Shown: positions 7,402 through 17,123 of the stretch, in pieces
How the letters are laid out: each line of letters begins with the position of its first letter
How positions within the stretch are numbered: position 1 is the stretch's first letter
Notes under the pieces: model-generated
Database searches by the model: none
What the model was told of the DNA's origin: nothing
What the model saw: the letters and a program-made list of their open reading frames with translations, nothing else
Translations under genes and position numbers: made by a program
Source of the DNA: Acidicapsa ligni
Lineage (GTDB): Bacteria; Acidobacteriota; Terriglobia; Terriglobales; Acidobacteriaceae
Direction: 5' to 3'
NCBI RefSeq assembly: GCF_025685655.1
Contig: NZ_JAGSYG010000009.1
Coordinates: 62,001 to 126,000, forward strand
Length of the DNA: 64,000 nucleotides

Positions 7402-9432
7402 TTAAGTTAGAGCCAGTTCCCCTGCAAATTCCTCATTGAGCCAGTTGCTGAAGGGCTGAAAGTCCTCATCCCGCCCCAGGAAATCCCGCACCATCTGCCG
7501 CCCCGGACGTGAACCACCCTGTTCGATGACCGTCGTCCGATACTTCGTTGCCGCCGCGCAACCGAGCAAATCAGCAGGATCGAACTGCGCAAAGAAATCC
7601 AGCGCAATCACCTTGTCAAAAGCATAGGTGTAGTAATTCGACGAGTACCCCATCAGGTGACCAAAGCTGGCATACATGCGGTTGCCGTCAATCCACTTCC
7701 ACGGCTGCAGGCTCTCGAATAGCGTCTTCGTGATGCGATCGAGGTCGATCCCAGCCGGATCCTGGTCATGCAGATCGAGTGAGAGAGTCGTGTAATAAAG
7801 CTGCGTCCGCATTCCGTCCGCACGGCCAAACGCTCCAGCCAGCTTCATCTTTTGAATCAGCTCCGCCGACAGCACTTCGCCTGTTTCATAATGCCGAGCA
7901 AAGCTTTGCAGCAATGCCACGTCGCGGAAGAACTCCTCCAGCATCTGCGACGGAACCTCGATAAAATCGCCCTCAGTCGCAAATCCCGAAAGTCCCGCCC
8001 ACTCCGTATGACCACCGAGAATGGCATGCATCAGGTGGCCAAACTCGTGAAAGTAGGTGACCACATCGTTGTACTGCATCAGCCCCGGATCGCTATTGGG
8101 CCCCGCAGCTTCGCCACCGGGAAAATTGCAGATCAACGCGGCCTCAGGCAGATAGCGGCCTTTGACTCCCGTAACCACCGGCGATGCCGAAAACCACTTG
8201 TCCTTACCCTCGCGCGGATGCATGTCCAGATAAAAACGCCCCACAGCCTTCTCGCCATCGAGCACATCGAACACGGAAACCGACTCATGCCAACCCACAG
8301 CCGTCGACCGCCGGAACTGCACCCCAAACAACCTGGCTGCAGTATCCAACACTCCCTGCTCCACCTGCGCATACGGGAAATAAGGACGCACCGACTGCGA
8401 ATCGAACGCAAACGCCGACCGGCGATACTGCTCATACCAATAGGCACGGCTGGCAGCGTTCATCTCCTTCAGGCCCGGCTCCTGCTCACGCGCAAACTTC
8501 AACACCATCTCAAACTCGCGTTTAGCACCATCGCGACTGGCTTCCTCCAGCTTCGCAATGAACTTGCGCACATTCGCCGCCGAACCCATCATCTGATCTG
8601 CGGTCGCAAGATTGGCCCAGCTTGAAAATCCAAGCAGCGTCGCAATCTCCTGCCGCGTCGCCAGCAGGTCGAGCAAAATCTGCTGGTTCACCGGATAAGC
8701 CCGCGTGTTGTACGCCAGGAACATCCGCTCGCGCAACGCATGGCTCTTGGCAAAAGTCATTACCGGCTGCATATCCGGCTGGTCCGTGCTCAGCGAAAAC
8801 TGCCCATCGCAGTTCGGCATGTGACGCTCCAGATAATCGGCAGGCAGTCCATCCAGCTCGACCGCATTCTCCACCAGAATCGTCTTCGCGCCCTCCTGGA
8901 TATTCCTGCTGAACTCCAGCGAAAGTCGCGTCGCCTTTTCATGCAACTGGTTCAAATGATCCCGCGTCGCATCGTCCTTATCCACACCAGCCAGGCGATA
9001 GCTAAGCAGCGTACGTTGCACAAAATGCTTCGTCGGTTCACTCGCACCCGCAAGATCGATTGCCGAGAGCGCCTCGTATACGCCGCGATTCAGACTCAAC
9101 AAACTGCCCGCCTGCGAAACCCGCTGCGCATCGTCCTGCGCCTGGTCGCGAACAGCCTTATCCGCGGCCACCGAGTTCAAAACACCCGCCTGCGCCCCGG
9201 CAAGATTCAGCTCTTCAATCGCAATGTCATAGAGACGCAGCGAATTCTCCGGCGTCCGCAACTCCTCAACAGCCAGCAGCGCAGCAATCGCAGCCTCATG
9301 CGCAGCCAGCCGGGCCGTGACCCAACCCTTCAAAGCCTCTGCCGTTAGCGGCTTGCCATAAGAACTTCCATCGGCTTCCCATGCGTGAATATCTGTGCTG
9401 ACGGCGAGTCCGGAATTCAGTGCGATGCTCAT
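7402..9432 (-). CDS. M3-family zinc oligopeptidase
   Basis: A 676-residue thermolysin-fold peptidase of the M3 clan (oligopeptidase A/Dcp type). The zinc motif HEFGH is at residues 462-466 (YFHEFGHLMHAI), with the third ligand expected in the following helix (EVPSQMLEEFF). The start at 9432 (MSIALNSGLAV) is preferred; 47 further in-frame codons upstream encode a repetitive RARAKARANAK stretch that is merely the translation of the intergenic repeat. No signal peptide, so it degrades short peptides in the cytoplasm, including probably cleaved signal peptides. Transcription would end at the inverted repeat 7343-7390. Confidence 0.92.
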   Translation of the reverse strand: MSIALNSGLAVSTDIHAWEADGSSYGKPLTAEALKGWVTARLAAHEAAIAALLAVEELRTPENSLRLYDIAIEELNLAGAQAGVLNSVAADKAVRDQAQDDAQRVSQAGSLLSLNRGVYEALSAIDLAGASEPTKHFVQRTLLSYRLAGVDKDDATRDHLNQLHEKATRLSLEFSRNIQEGAKTILVENAVELDGLPADYLERHMPNCDGQFSLSTDQPDMQPVMTFAKSHALRERMFLAYNTRAYPVNQQILLDLLATRQEIATLLGFSSWANLATADQMMGSAANVRKFIAKLEEASRDGAKREFEMVLKFAREQEPGLKEMNAASRAYWYEQYRRSAFAFDSQSVRPYFPYAQVEQGVLDTAARLFGVQFRRSTAVGWHESVSVFDVLDGEKAVGRFYLDMHPREGKDKWFSASPVVTGVKGRYLPEAALICNFPGGEAAGPNSDPGLMQYNDVVTYFHEFGHLMHAILGGHTEWAGLSGFATEGDFIEVPSQMLEEFFRDVALLQSFARHYETGEVLSAELIQKMKLAGAFGRADGMRTQLYYTTLSLDLHDQDPAGIDLDRITKTLFESLQPWKWIDGNRMYASFGHLMGYSSNYYTYAFDKVIALDFFAQFDPADLLGCAAATKYRTTVIEQGGSRPGRQMVRDFLGRDEDFQPFSNWLNEEFAGELALT

Positions 9433-9522
9433 CTTCGGCAATACCTCCAAAACTATAGGGTGCCACATCAGGGTGGGTCCCTGGCTAGTAGCAGAAAAAG
9501 CCGCCCTCAGCTTTGCCCTTAC

Positions 9523-9660
9523 CTTTGCGTTTGCCCTTGCTTTTGCTCTTGCCCTTCTGTCTGTCATTCCCAAAGGGAATCTGCTTTTGCCCTTGCCCTT
9601 GTTTTTCTGGCTGTCATTCCTGCAGGGAATCTGCTTCTGCAGTTACCCCAAAAGCAGCCT
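9523..9660. repeat. Intergenic repeat family, two copies
   Basis: Two cores, 9561-9586 and 9611-9636, read CTGTCATTCC-N4-5-GGGAATCTGCTT and are separated by CTTGCCCTTG-type pyrimidine tracts. The core contains the short palindrome ATTCC(C)-N-GGGAAT. Four further copies occur at 28.2, 36.5 and 42.6-42.8 kb. The element lies upstream of the oligopeptidase and just downstream of the thioredoxin-like gene. Confidence 0.75.
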
Positions 9661-11059
9661 ACCTCCCCGAATCAGCACCACCCGACGAAAGAATCGCCCG
9701 CCCCGAAGCAATCCGGTTAACCACTTCCCCCACAAAACCATGCGGATCAAGCGCATTCGTAGGCAGCACCCCAATAAACCGAATACGTCCGTCTGTATCC
9801 GTCACAACACCCAGCGGATAATCATCCGCACCGAATACTCCCGGAGTGTCTGGAGAAACAATAAGCGTCGGCGTTCCGATAAGCTCCTTCTCATTCGCAT
9901 CCAAAAAATTCCAATCGTGCGGAGCCTTGGCAGAGCTCTCCTTGCCGTCCTCAAACACCAGCCCATACGCATAAACCTTGCTCTCTGCCTGCCTGATAGC
10001 AAGACTGGAGAGCGGCTTCATCATCTTGTGGCATTGAGCGCACCAGTCAGGAAAAAGCAACAGAACCGTGAGACTCCCGCGAACCTGGTTGATCTTCGCC
10101 TTCGCTGCAGGATTCAACAGCGATTTGTATACATCTATCGACGGAATTTGCGCTCCGAGAAAAGCATAACGTTTGTCCACCGCAGTAATGAGTATCCGGT
10201 CCTCAACTCCAACCGTCCCCAACTTCGCCATAGCCGCCTTCAAATCCGCAATGGTCGCGTCAGCATCTTGATCCCTACCCGCATAGCGCTGCAAAAACGC
10301 CACCTGCATGATGGATTCATAAAACATCCCCACGCTGGTCAAATCGTTCCCATGTATCTCCGGCAGAGGAACACCCTTAGCCAGCGCCTCCATCAAAAAT
10401 GGCCGATGCTCCACAGCCAATGAAAGTGCCGCCGGATCGAGGCTCTCCTCAAGATATGTCGTCAGATAACCGACCGATTCCGCCACCACCGCATCATAGG
10501 GTAGCTTCTGCAGCATCTCTCTCGCGGTCTCTACTCCGTGCTCGCTGTCTCCCATGTGAATGAGCGCATTGATACTCATCGCATATGCCCGCGCACGATG
10601 CGTTTCGTCCCCGCTGGCGATATATTTCACCGCTATCGTATGTGTGGCATTCCACTCCTGCCCCAACGCGCAAAGCCGCCCCAGATCGTAAAGATCGTCA
10701 CCCGAATAATCCTCAGGCTTCGCTTGCTCACAAGCGATCTTTGCCTTGCGCATACCGGTAGCAAACGCAGCAAGCTCCGGGTCCGACCAGTTATCTAACG
10801 AATCTCGCACAACATCCAGCGGATGCATCGCTTCTTTATAAACATCCCCAGGCCGCCGCAAACTACCTGCTTCCGCAGTAGAAGCAGGCTGGGCAATCTG
10901 AGCCTGTACCGGCTGCGTCTGTACCGGCTGAGTCTGCACAGGCTGCATCGTTTGCGCAGCCTGCCCAAACGATGCAGTAGCCACACTCAACCCAGCCATA
11001 ACAAGGCTTCTAACCCAGATATTCCAAATCCGATTTTCAATCACGCACAAGCCTCGCAC
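9659..11059 (-). CDS. Secreted thioredoxin-fold protein
   Basis: A 466-residue protein. A signal peptide is visible around residues 12-33 (WVRSLVMAGLSVATASFGQA); the exact start could be the ATG at residue 1 or at residue 21. Next comes a repeated QPVQT segment from a 15-bp tandem DNA repeat at about 10902-10947. The central 220 residues are helical. The C-terminal third is a thioredoxin-like domain: strand LTVLLLFPDWCAQCHKM with a CxxC redox motif, and a cis-Pro segment IGTPTLIVS. It probably acts as a periplasmic thiol oxidoreductase of the TlpA/AhpC-TSA kind. The partner is unknown. Confidence 0.75.
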   Translation of the reverse strand: MRGLCVIENRIWNIWVRSLVMAGLSVATASFGQAAQTMQPVQTQPVQTQPVQAQIAQPASTAEAGSLRRPGDVYKEAMHPLDVVRDSLDNWSDPELAAFATGMRKAKIACEQAKPEDYSGDDLYDLGRLCALGQEWNATHTIAVKYIASGDETHRARAYAMSINALIHMGDSEHGVETAREMLQKLPYDAVVAESVGYLTTYLEESLDPAALSLAVEHRPFLMEALAKGVPLPEIHGNDLTSVGMFYESIMQVAFLQRYAGRDQDADATIADLKAAMAKLGTVGVEDRILITAVDKRYAFLGAQIPSIDVYKSLLNPAAKAKINQVRGSLTVLLLFPDWCAQCHKMMKPLSSLAIRQAESKVYAYGLVFEDGKESSAKAPHDWNFLDANEKELIGTPTLIVSPDTPGVFGADDYPLGVVTDTDGRIRFIGVLPTNALDPHGFVGEVVNRIASGRAILSSGGADSGR

Positions 11060-11125
11060 TCGCAGTCTCTTACCGCAATGCCCACGCTGCTTTTATGCAT
11101 AGCCGCCGCATCGATTCCGCCGCGC

Positions 11126-13822
11126 TTATTCCGTTCGCAACGCCTTCATCGGATCGACGCTCGCAGCCCGGCGAGCAGGCAGCCAAGATGCCGCAAGCCC
11201 ACCGATCAGCAGCATCAGAGTAACAGCAGCCATCGTCCATGGATCATTAGACTTCACTTCATAAAGAAAAGTCTTAAGCCCCTGCGTGGCCACATACGCA
11301 AGCCCCAATCCTGCGCTCAACCCAGCCACCAGCATCCATCCAGCCTGCCGCAGCACCAGCCACATCACATTCGACCGCTGAGCACCCAGCGCAATGCGCA
11401 AGCCCATCTCGCGCGTACGCTGTGCAACAAGATAAGCAAGCAATCCATAGATACCGGCGATGCATAACAACAGCGCCGAACCAGCAAAAATCTCCAGCAG
11501 CTTTGCCGCCAGCGCCTGGTCGCCAAAGGAGTCTTCAACAACCTGATCCATCGTAGTAAAGTTGCTGTCAGCCAGGTCGGGACTGGCCGCACGCATCACC
11601 TTCCGAAGCTCCGGCACCATCACGGAAGGACTGAGATCCGTGCGAACAGCAAGGTCCATCTCTACGCCTTCAGCAAATTTGTAGAAGTCGCTATCCGGTG
11701 CGAGTTGTGAAATGCAAACTTCAATCTCCGGCTTGGATGGATCGGCCACATTCACCTGCCGCTCATCATCCAGAATGCCTTGGACCGTCGTGTCCCGTTT
11801 GGAGTCAAGGCTAAGCAGATGCTCACCGATCATCTTCCCCGGATCACGATCGTCACCAAAATAGGCCTTCACAAATGCACGGTTGACGATAACGATCGCC
11901 TGCGAAGTTGCCGTATCCTGCTCGTTAAAGAAACGCCCGCGTACCATGTGGAAGCCGAAGACTTTCTGCATCTCCGGACCAACCGCTCGAAACTGCGCTT
12001 TCAAGTCGCGCTTACGCACATCAGCGGCGCTCTTGCCTTCGACTCCCAACGTGAAGATCATCCCATATGTCTTGCCCAGCGGCACTTCTGTCATAAGCGA
12101 TGCGCTCTGCACTCCCGGCAATTGCTTCACGCGATCCACCAATGGCTGATAGAAACCCGTAGTCATATTCGTACCCGTGAACTTGTACGAAGGAATCGTC
12201 ATGTTGGCAACCAGGATGTGATCCGTTCTGAACCCCAGCGGCACATGCTTGAGCGCATAGATCGTTCTCAATAACAAACCGCAGCCCACCAGCAGCGTGA
12301 GCGATAAAGCAATCTCCGTAATGACCAGCACCGCGCGCGTACGATGTTTCGTTTGACCTGTTCCCTGCAAAGATCCCTGGCGCAACGCAGGCTCAATCTC
12401 CGCTCGCGCTGCGCCTATCGCAGGCCACACACAAACGAGCAAGGAACTGACAATCGTAAGCACCAGCAAACCCGCAAGAACAGTGATATCCGGCGTCAGC
12501 GTCTCGTGAATGCTGAATTGCATGGTCAATGCATGCTCGAAAATCTTGAGTATGCCTACCGCTAATCCAAGGCCAAGCAGGGAACCGCACCCACTCAGCA
12601 GCAGTCCCTCAATCAACAGTTGCTGCACAATTTGCCAGCGGCTCGCACCAAGCGCACCGCGAACGGCAATTTCACGCCGCCTCGAAGTGGCCCGAGCCAG
12701 CATCAGGCTCGTAACGTTCAGGCATGCTATCAACCACAACAATCCCGATGCGCCAAACAAAGCCAGCAAAGCCTTCTGAACTTTGCTATCGGTAAGTGAT
12801 TCGGAGTAACTCTTTACTTCGATTGAACTAACATCTTCCCGGTCGTAAGAATCGGTATAAGCCCTGGCAATATCAGGCTGTATAGCCTTGAGTTCCGCAT
12901 CCGCCTGCTTGAGTGTGGCCTGTGGCTGTAATCGAGCAATTGTCTGGTAAGTCGGGCTAACGTTGCGTTCTCGCGTAGCGTCCTTTGCTCCAAGCACGAT
13001 TGGAGTCCACACCATCGGCAAAGATCTCTCGACTGGAAAAACAAAACTCCGCGGCATCACCCCGATCACAGTGAACGCCTCTCCACGCAGGTGAACAACT
13101 TTGCCCACAATGCCCGGATCGGCTCCATAATCCGTACGCCATGCATCATCACTCAGCATCAGGGAATGCGCATCGTCCGCTTTAACCCCGCCACTCGCCG
13201 GGTCCTGCTGAAAATCGCGGCCCAGCACCGGATGCACACCCAGCACAGGAAAGAGACTGCCGCCAATCTCCGTACTCAAAACATGCGAGTCCCCATTCTT
13301 GCCTTCAAGAAAAGATATGCGTTTCCCCGCCGTCTGATAAAAAGCGATCTGGCTGAAAGCATGACCGCGCTTCTGCCACTGCTCAATATCGAGGTATGGA
13401 CTGCCGTATTGCACCGCGCCGCGCTTGCCCAACTCCAGAATCTGCACCAGTCGATTTGCATGTGGATACGGCAACGTCTGCAACAACACCCGGTCTACAA
13501 CCGTAAACATCGCGCAGGTCGCACCCACACCGACCGCCAGCGTGAGAACGACAGTGATCGAAAACCCCGGCGACCGCCTCAGCACGCGAACCGCATAACG
13601 AAGGTTCTGCCCAAGCCGCTCCAGCCGATTCCATCGCCAGTGATCATGCGTCACATCGCGCACCAGTGCCACGTTGCCAAACTCGTGCCGCGCCGCAGCC
13701 TCCGCTTCTGCACGAGTCTCTCCACGCTCCATCCGCGCCAGCACATCCATGCGAATGTGCGTCTGAATCTCTTCCTCCAACTCGTCCTTACGGCGTTCGA
13801 ATATCCGCGAAATCCAGTTCAT
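11126..13822 (-). CDS. ADOP-type FtsX/MacB permease (ADOP-1)
   Basis: An 898-residue membrane protein. Residues 1-65 are the cytoplasmic N-terminal domain found in ADOPs (WISRIFERRKDELEEEIQTH, then ARHEFGNVALVRD). Two copies of MacB periplasmic core plus FtsX follow: a first helix near 82-110, a three-helix block near 345-470, a helix near 500 (AVLVITEIALSLTLLVG) and a final block near 775-890 ending AASWLPARRAASVDPMKALR. No ATPase gene is nearby, as usual for these orphan permeases; the substrate is unknown. The start overlaps the PadR stop by four bases, so the two are co-transcribed. Confidence 0.93.
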   Translation of the reverse strand: MNWISRIFERRKDELEEEIQTHIRMDVLARMERGETRAEAEAAARHEFGNVALVRDVTHDHWRWNRLERLGQNLRYAVRVLRRSPGFSITVVLTLAVGVGATCAMFTVVDRVLLQTLPYPHANRLVQILELGKRGAVQYGSPYLDIEQWQKRGHAFSQIAFYQTAGKRISFLEGKNGDSHVLSTEIGGSLFPVLGVHPVLGRDFQQDPASGGVKADDAHSLMLSDDAWRTDYGADPGIVGKVVHLRGEAFTVIGVMPRSFVFPVERSLPMVWTPIVLGAKDATRERNVSPTYQTIARLQPQATLKQADAELKAIQPDIARAYTDSYDREDVSSIEVKSYSESLTDSKVQKALLALFGASGLLWLIACLNVTSLMLARATSRRREIAVRGALGASRWQIVQQLLIEGLLLSGCGSLLGLGLAVGILKIFEHALTMQFSIHETLTPDITVLAGLLVLTIVSSLLVCVWPAIGAARAEIEPALRQGSLQGTGQTKHRTRAVLVITEIALSLTLLVGCGLLLRTIYALKHVPLGFRTDHILVANMTIPSYKFTGTNMTTGFYQPLVDRVKQLPGVQSASLMTEVPLGKTYGMIFTLGVEGKSAADVRKRDLKAQFRAVGPEMQKVFGFHMVRGRFFNEQDTATSQAIVIVNRAFVKAYFGDDRDPGKMIGEHLLSLDSKRDTTVQGILDDERQVNVADPSKPEIEVCISQLAPDSDFYKFAEGVEMDLAVRTDLSPSVMVPELRKVMRAASPDLADSNFTTMDQVVEDSFGDQALAAKLLEIFAGSALLLCIAGIYGLLAYLVAQRTREMGLRIALGAQRSNVMWLVLRQAGWMLVAGLSAGLGLAYVATQGLKTFLYEVKSNDPWTMAAVTLMLLIGGLAASWLPARRAASVDPMKALRTE

Positions 13823-14184
13823 GCCTCTTCTCCTCCAGGCTCGCCATGCATGATGGAACCGATCACCTCAACCATCTGCTGCCACCGGCTCAGATCGGAA
13901 GCAAGCTGTTCCCTGCCCGCTCGGGTAAGGCTGTAGAATCGCGCACGCTGCTTGCTCTCCGTCTGCTTCCACTCCGACTCGACCCACCCCTGCCGCTCCA
14001 GCCGATGCAGCGCCGGATAGAGCGAACCCGTCTCCAGTTGCAGCACCTCGCCCGACTGCGTGCGCAGAGCCTGCACAATGCCATACCCATGCGAAGGCCC
14101 CCATTGCAGCGTGCGCAATATGAGCATGTCCAAAGTGCCTTGCAGAAGTTCAATGCGGTTCTTGTAATTGCTTCGTCCGATCAT
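13819..14184 (-). CDS. PadR-family transcriptional regulator
   Basis: A 121-residue winged-helix regulator. The signature LLQGTLDMLILRTLQ opens the protein, followed by GPSHGYGIVQALR (recognition helix region), TGSLYPALHRLERQGWVESEW (wing) and a dimerising C-terminal helix. PadR proteins of this length repress their own operon and usually respond to an unknown envelope or chemical signal. It overlaps the ADOP-1 start, so its target is most likely this operon. A candidate operator, GTAGAACGTCTAC, lies at 14212-14224. Confidence 0.93.
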   Translation of the reverse strand: MIGRSNYKNRIELLQGTLDMLILRTLQWGPSHGYGIVQALRTQSGEVLQLETGSLYPALHRLERQGWVESEWKQTESKQRARFYSLTRAGREQLASDLSRWQQMVEVIGSIMHGEPGGEEA

Positions 14185-14211
14185 GATGTAGCCACTCTAC
14201 TCCCAAGGCAT

Positions 14212-14224
14212 GTAGAACGTCTAC
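14212..14224. promoter_or_regulatory. Candidate PadR operator
   Basis: The 13-bp inverted repeat GTAGA-ACG-TCTAC lies 28 bases before the padR start. It shares the pattern TAGA-N3-TCTA with the larger palindrome in front of the other padR gene at 46476-46503. Binding is inferred. Confidence 0.55.
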
Positions 14225-14414
14225 CCCCTATTCTGAAACCGCAGCAGACTCCGCCAACGGCATATTTTGATGGCAAATTGAATAAAGTTTTTCCAGGCAA
14301 ATGAAACAGCAATGCTCCAGACCGGTCGCGTGACATAGACTGTACTGTCATCGCTACCTTGATGACTGGACTTGCTTTACAGCCGAGAGCGTTTTAAGAT
14401 GCCGCAATTGCACC

Positions 14415-15995
14415 ATGCCGAATAATCCATCCAATACGTCTGCCGCCTACCTCCGATCCCGCGTGGGAAGAGTTTGTGTCTCCCTGCAGGCGACCACCGT
14501 TCCCGAACTACTGGAACGCGCCGAAGTAGCTATGGCCGAATCTTCCTTCCTCGAATTTCGCCTGGACGCGCTTCATCACATGGAAAAACACTCCACCGTG
14601 ATCACGTCCCTCAAAACTATCGCGAAGTTCCTGTCCGCGCATCCGCAGATCGTGGCCATTGCCACCTGCCGGCGGAAGCCTTTCGGCGGTAGCTTCACCG
14701 GAACCACCCTGGAAGAGCTGGAAGTGCTCACCCGCGCCTCCGAAGCCGGCTTCGCCCTGCTGGACATGGAGATTGAGTCCGCCGAAGAAGCCGAACGCGG
14801 CCTCTTCAATACCCTGCGCGAGGCCTGGCTTGAGTCGGGAGCCGCGCTGATGATCAGCTTCCACGATTTCGCCAAAGGTGTCGACCCGGAGCCGATCTTC
14901 GACCGCATTCAGAAATTTGCCCCGGACTACATCAAGATTGTCAGCACCGCGCGAACCCTGACCGACAGCCTCAATCTGCTCCAATGGATGAAGCAGCGAT
15001 CCGGCGATACGCAGCTCGTAGGCATCGCCATGGGCGAGGCAGGCATTGTCAGCCGCGTACTGAGCCTGCGCACCGGTTCCGCCTTCACCTTTGGCGCCGC
15101 ACCCGTCGGCGACCCCACCGCGCCCGGCCAGATGACCGCGCGGATGCTCAAAGAACTCTACCGCATCGAAGATCTCGACCAGGCAACCAAGATCTACGGA
15201 GTCGCAGGCAATCCCATCGCCCACTCGCTCTCGCCGCTCATGCAGAACACCGCCTTCCGCCGCGAACGCGTCAACGCCGTCTACCTGCCTCTCAAGGTGG
15301 AATCGGTAGAAGACTTGCTGGCCGTAATCCGCGGACTGCCCTTGAGTGGACTGAGCGTGACCATGCCGCTCAAGCTGCAACTTCTGCCCTATCTCGCCAA
15401 TGTAGACCCGCTGACCGCCAAGCTCGGTGCCTGCAACACCATTCGCCTCGGGGCCGACGGCAAGCTCTACGGATTCAACACCGACGTCGCTGGAATCATC
15501 CGCCCACTCGAAAAACGGCTGCCACTCAAAGGAGCCCGCGTACTCGTTCTCGGCGCAGGCGGCGCAGCACGGGCTGCTGTCTTCGGCCTGGTCGAAAAAG
15601 GCGCCGATGTCTCCGTATGGAGCAGAAATGAAGTCAAAGCCAACGATCTCGCCGCAGCCGCGCGAGCCAAAGCCATCTCCCGCAAGGTAATCGCCGCCAG
15701 CGCCTTTGATGTGATGATCAACGCCACGCCCTGCGGCATGCACGGCAGTTCCCACGAACTGCCCCTCGAACCCGAAGAGTGGAAAGCAAGGCTGGTCTTC
15801 GACCTGGTCTACAACCCACTCGATACGCCCCTGTTGCAACTGGCCCGCAAGCGCGGCTTTGCCACCATCCAGGGCGTCGAGATGTTCGTCCAGCAGGGCG
15901 CCCGGCAGTTCGAGCTCTGGACAGGTAAGGCCGCTCCCGAGGCCGAGATGCAGCGCGTCGTCCTCTTTGCGCTCAACAAAGCTCAGCATCCCTGA
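14415..15995 (+). CDS. aroDE: Bifunctional 3-dehydroquinate dehydratase / shikimate dehydrogenase
   Basis: A 526-residue fusion of two consecutive shikimate-pathway enzymes. Residues about 18-245 are a type I dehydroquinase: EFRLDAL, catalytic His H150 (MISFHDF) and Schiff-base Lys K174 (DYIKIVSTAR). Residues 258-526 are shikimate dehydrogenase: GNPIAHSLSP, catalytic K320 (SVTMPLK), D357 (GFNTDVAG), the NADP-binding VLVLGAGGAARAA and QGVEMFVQQGARQFELWTG. The order matches the plant DHQ-SDH fusion. It makes shikimate from 3-dehydroquinate by dehydration and NADPH reduction. The gene is monocistronic here. Confidence 0.95.
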   Translation: MPNNPSNTSAAYLRSRVGRVCVSLQATTVPELLERAEVAMAESSFLEFRLDALHHMEKHSTVITSLKTIAKFLSAHPQIVAIATCRRKPFGGSFTGTTLEELEVLTRASEAGFALLDMEIESAEEAERGLFNTLREAWLESGAALMISFHDFAKGVDPEPIFDRIQKFAPDYIKIVSTARTLTDSLNLLQWMKQRSGDTQLVGIAMGEAGIVSRVLSLRTGSAFTFGAAPVGDPTAPGQMTARMLKELYRIEDLDQATKIYGVAGNPIAHSLSPLMQNTAFRRERVNAVYLPLKVESVEDLLAVIRGLPLSGLSVTMPLKLQLLPYLANVDPLTAKLGACNTIRLGADGKLYGFNTDVAGIIRPLEKRLPLKGARVLVLGAGGAARAAVFGLVEKGADVSVWSRNEVKANDLAAAARAKAISRKVIAASAFDVMINATPCGMHGSSHELPLEPEEWKARLVFDLVYNPLDTPLLQLARKRGFATIQGVEMFVQQGARQFELWTGKAAPEAEMQRVVLFALNKAQHP

Positions 15996-16120
15996 AAACC
16001 CGCGAGTAGCATGAATCTATCCCGGAACCACCCGGAAACCGCGCCCGATTGGCAACCCACCAGGCGCGGTTTCCTTCGCCGGGCAGCTTTCGTCTATATA
16101 TTGGAAGGGAAAGGTTTACG

Positions 16121-17011
16121 ATGAGCGATCCGCAGAATCTTGGTTTAGGCGAACTGGGCCAGCGCGTACAAGCGATGAGCGACCCGGCACCCGATCCGCG
16201 TCTGCGTCCCTATCAGGGAACTCCGGTACCTATCAGCCCCACCCCTGGCAGCCGCGTCGCGCCGCCCTACGAGTCGTTTGAGGATTTGCGCGTAACGCCG
16301 TCACAACCGGCACCCTCTCATCCACCAACACCGCAGGCATCGTCACCGCAGATTCATGCCGTTCCACCACTGGCACAGCCGCTACCGCCGCAGCCAGCTC
16401 CCTACATTCCTCACGTCCCCTACACATCCCAGACATCGGATAAGGCACCGTATCAGGCTCCTCATCAAGCCCCATACAGCGCGCCCACCACAGCCCCTGA
16501 AGCACCGAAAGCAAATGCTGCCGAAGCAGCAAATATGGCTCCAGTAGACCCCAACGCTCCCAAATCCGGCCTGCAACGTGCACTGGATGCCGTTCGCTCC
16601 ACCCTGCCGCTGGTTCAAAAACTTCTACCCATGCTGGATGGCAACTTCGCCACCGCCATCAGCTCCCTGGTCGTCCCCCAACTCGGACACCATCCCCCAG
16701 CCCATCCACCGCAGCCACCCGTCAACCTGCAGCCCATCGAGCAGGGCCTCGCCGAGCTGCAAGCCGGTCATCGTGACCTCCGCGGCCAGGTACAGGAGCA
16801 GGTCACCTCCCTCAAGCGTGTCGAGGATCAGCTGGAACGTGTTCGCGAGGCCACCGACCGCAACACACTCGAACAGCAGGAGCTACTGGAAGATCTGCGC
16901 ACCGTTGGCGGCCGCGTCAGCACCTTCGCTATCATCGGACTCGTGCTGCTCCTGCTCTCCCTCGCAGTGAACGCCTTTTTCCTCTTCCAACTGCAACACA
17001 TCCTCCGCTAG
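16121..17011 (+). CDS. Proline-rich protein with C-terminal membrane anchor
   Basis: The start at 16121 (MSDPQNLGLGEL) has GGAAGGGAAAGG upstream and is preferred over 16049. The 296-residue product has a disordered Pro/Ala/Tyr-rich region (residues 20-155), a helical part (160-190), and a heptad-like coiled coil (215-265, EQVTSLKRVEDQLERV). It ends with one transmembrane helix (TFAIIGLVLLLLSLAVNAFFLF). It is therefore tail-anchored with the bulk in the cytoplasm. The function is unknown. Its TAG stop is part of the left end of the repeat element at 17009-17123. Confidence 0.7.
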   Translation: MSDPQNLGLGELGQRVQAMSDPAPDPRLRPYQGTPVPISPTPGSRVAPPYESFEDLRVTPSQPAPSHPPTPQASSPQIHAVPPLAQPLPPQPAPYIPHVPYTSQTSDKAPYQAPHQAPYSAPTTAPEAPKANAAEAANMAPVDPNAPKSGLQRALDAVRSTLPLVQKLLPMLDGNFATAISSLVVPQLGHHPPAHPPQPPVNLQPIEQGLAELQAGHRDLRGQVQEQVTSLKRVEDQLERVREATDRNTLEQQELLEDLRTVGGRVSTFAIIGLVLLLLSLAVNAFFLFQLQHILR

Positions 17012-17123
17012 AGCACTTCTCCTATCGAAGTATTCTCCGGAGCGGCTGATTGCGTGGCTTTTCATCAGGAAAAGCCACACTTCGCGATTCCCGGCTGGCA
17101 TATTGCAACGAGAAAATGCTCTA
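17009..17123. repeat. MITE-like 115-bp element with imperfect terminal inverted repeats
   Basis: The left end TAGAGCACTTCTC (17009-17021) and the right end GAGAAAATGCTCTA (17110-17123) are near-perfect inverted complements. Inside, GTGGCTTTTC (17054-17063) and its complement (17069-17078) form a 10-bp stem with a five-base loop. There is no coding capacity. The stop codon of the preceding gene is supplied by the left end. It could be a small non-autonomous element or a structured 3' end. Confidence 0.55.

Noticed and set aside
14508..15989. 493-codon minus-strand frame opposite aroDE
   Set aside because: A complementary-frame shadow of GC-rich coding DNA; it has no domain and a Gly/Asp/Val-skewed composition.
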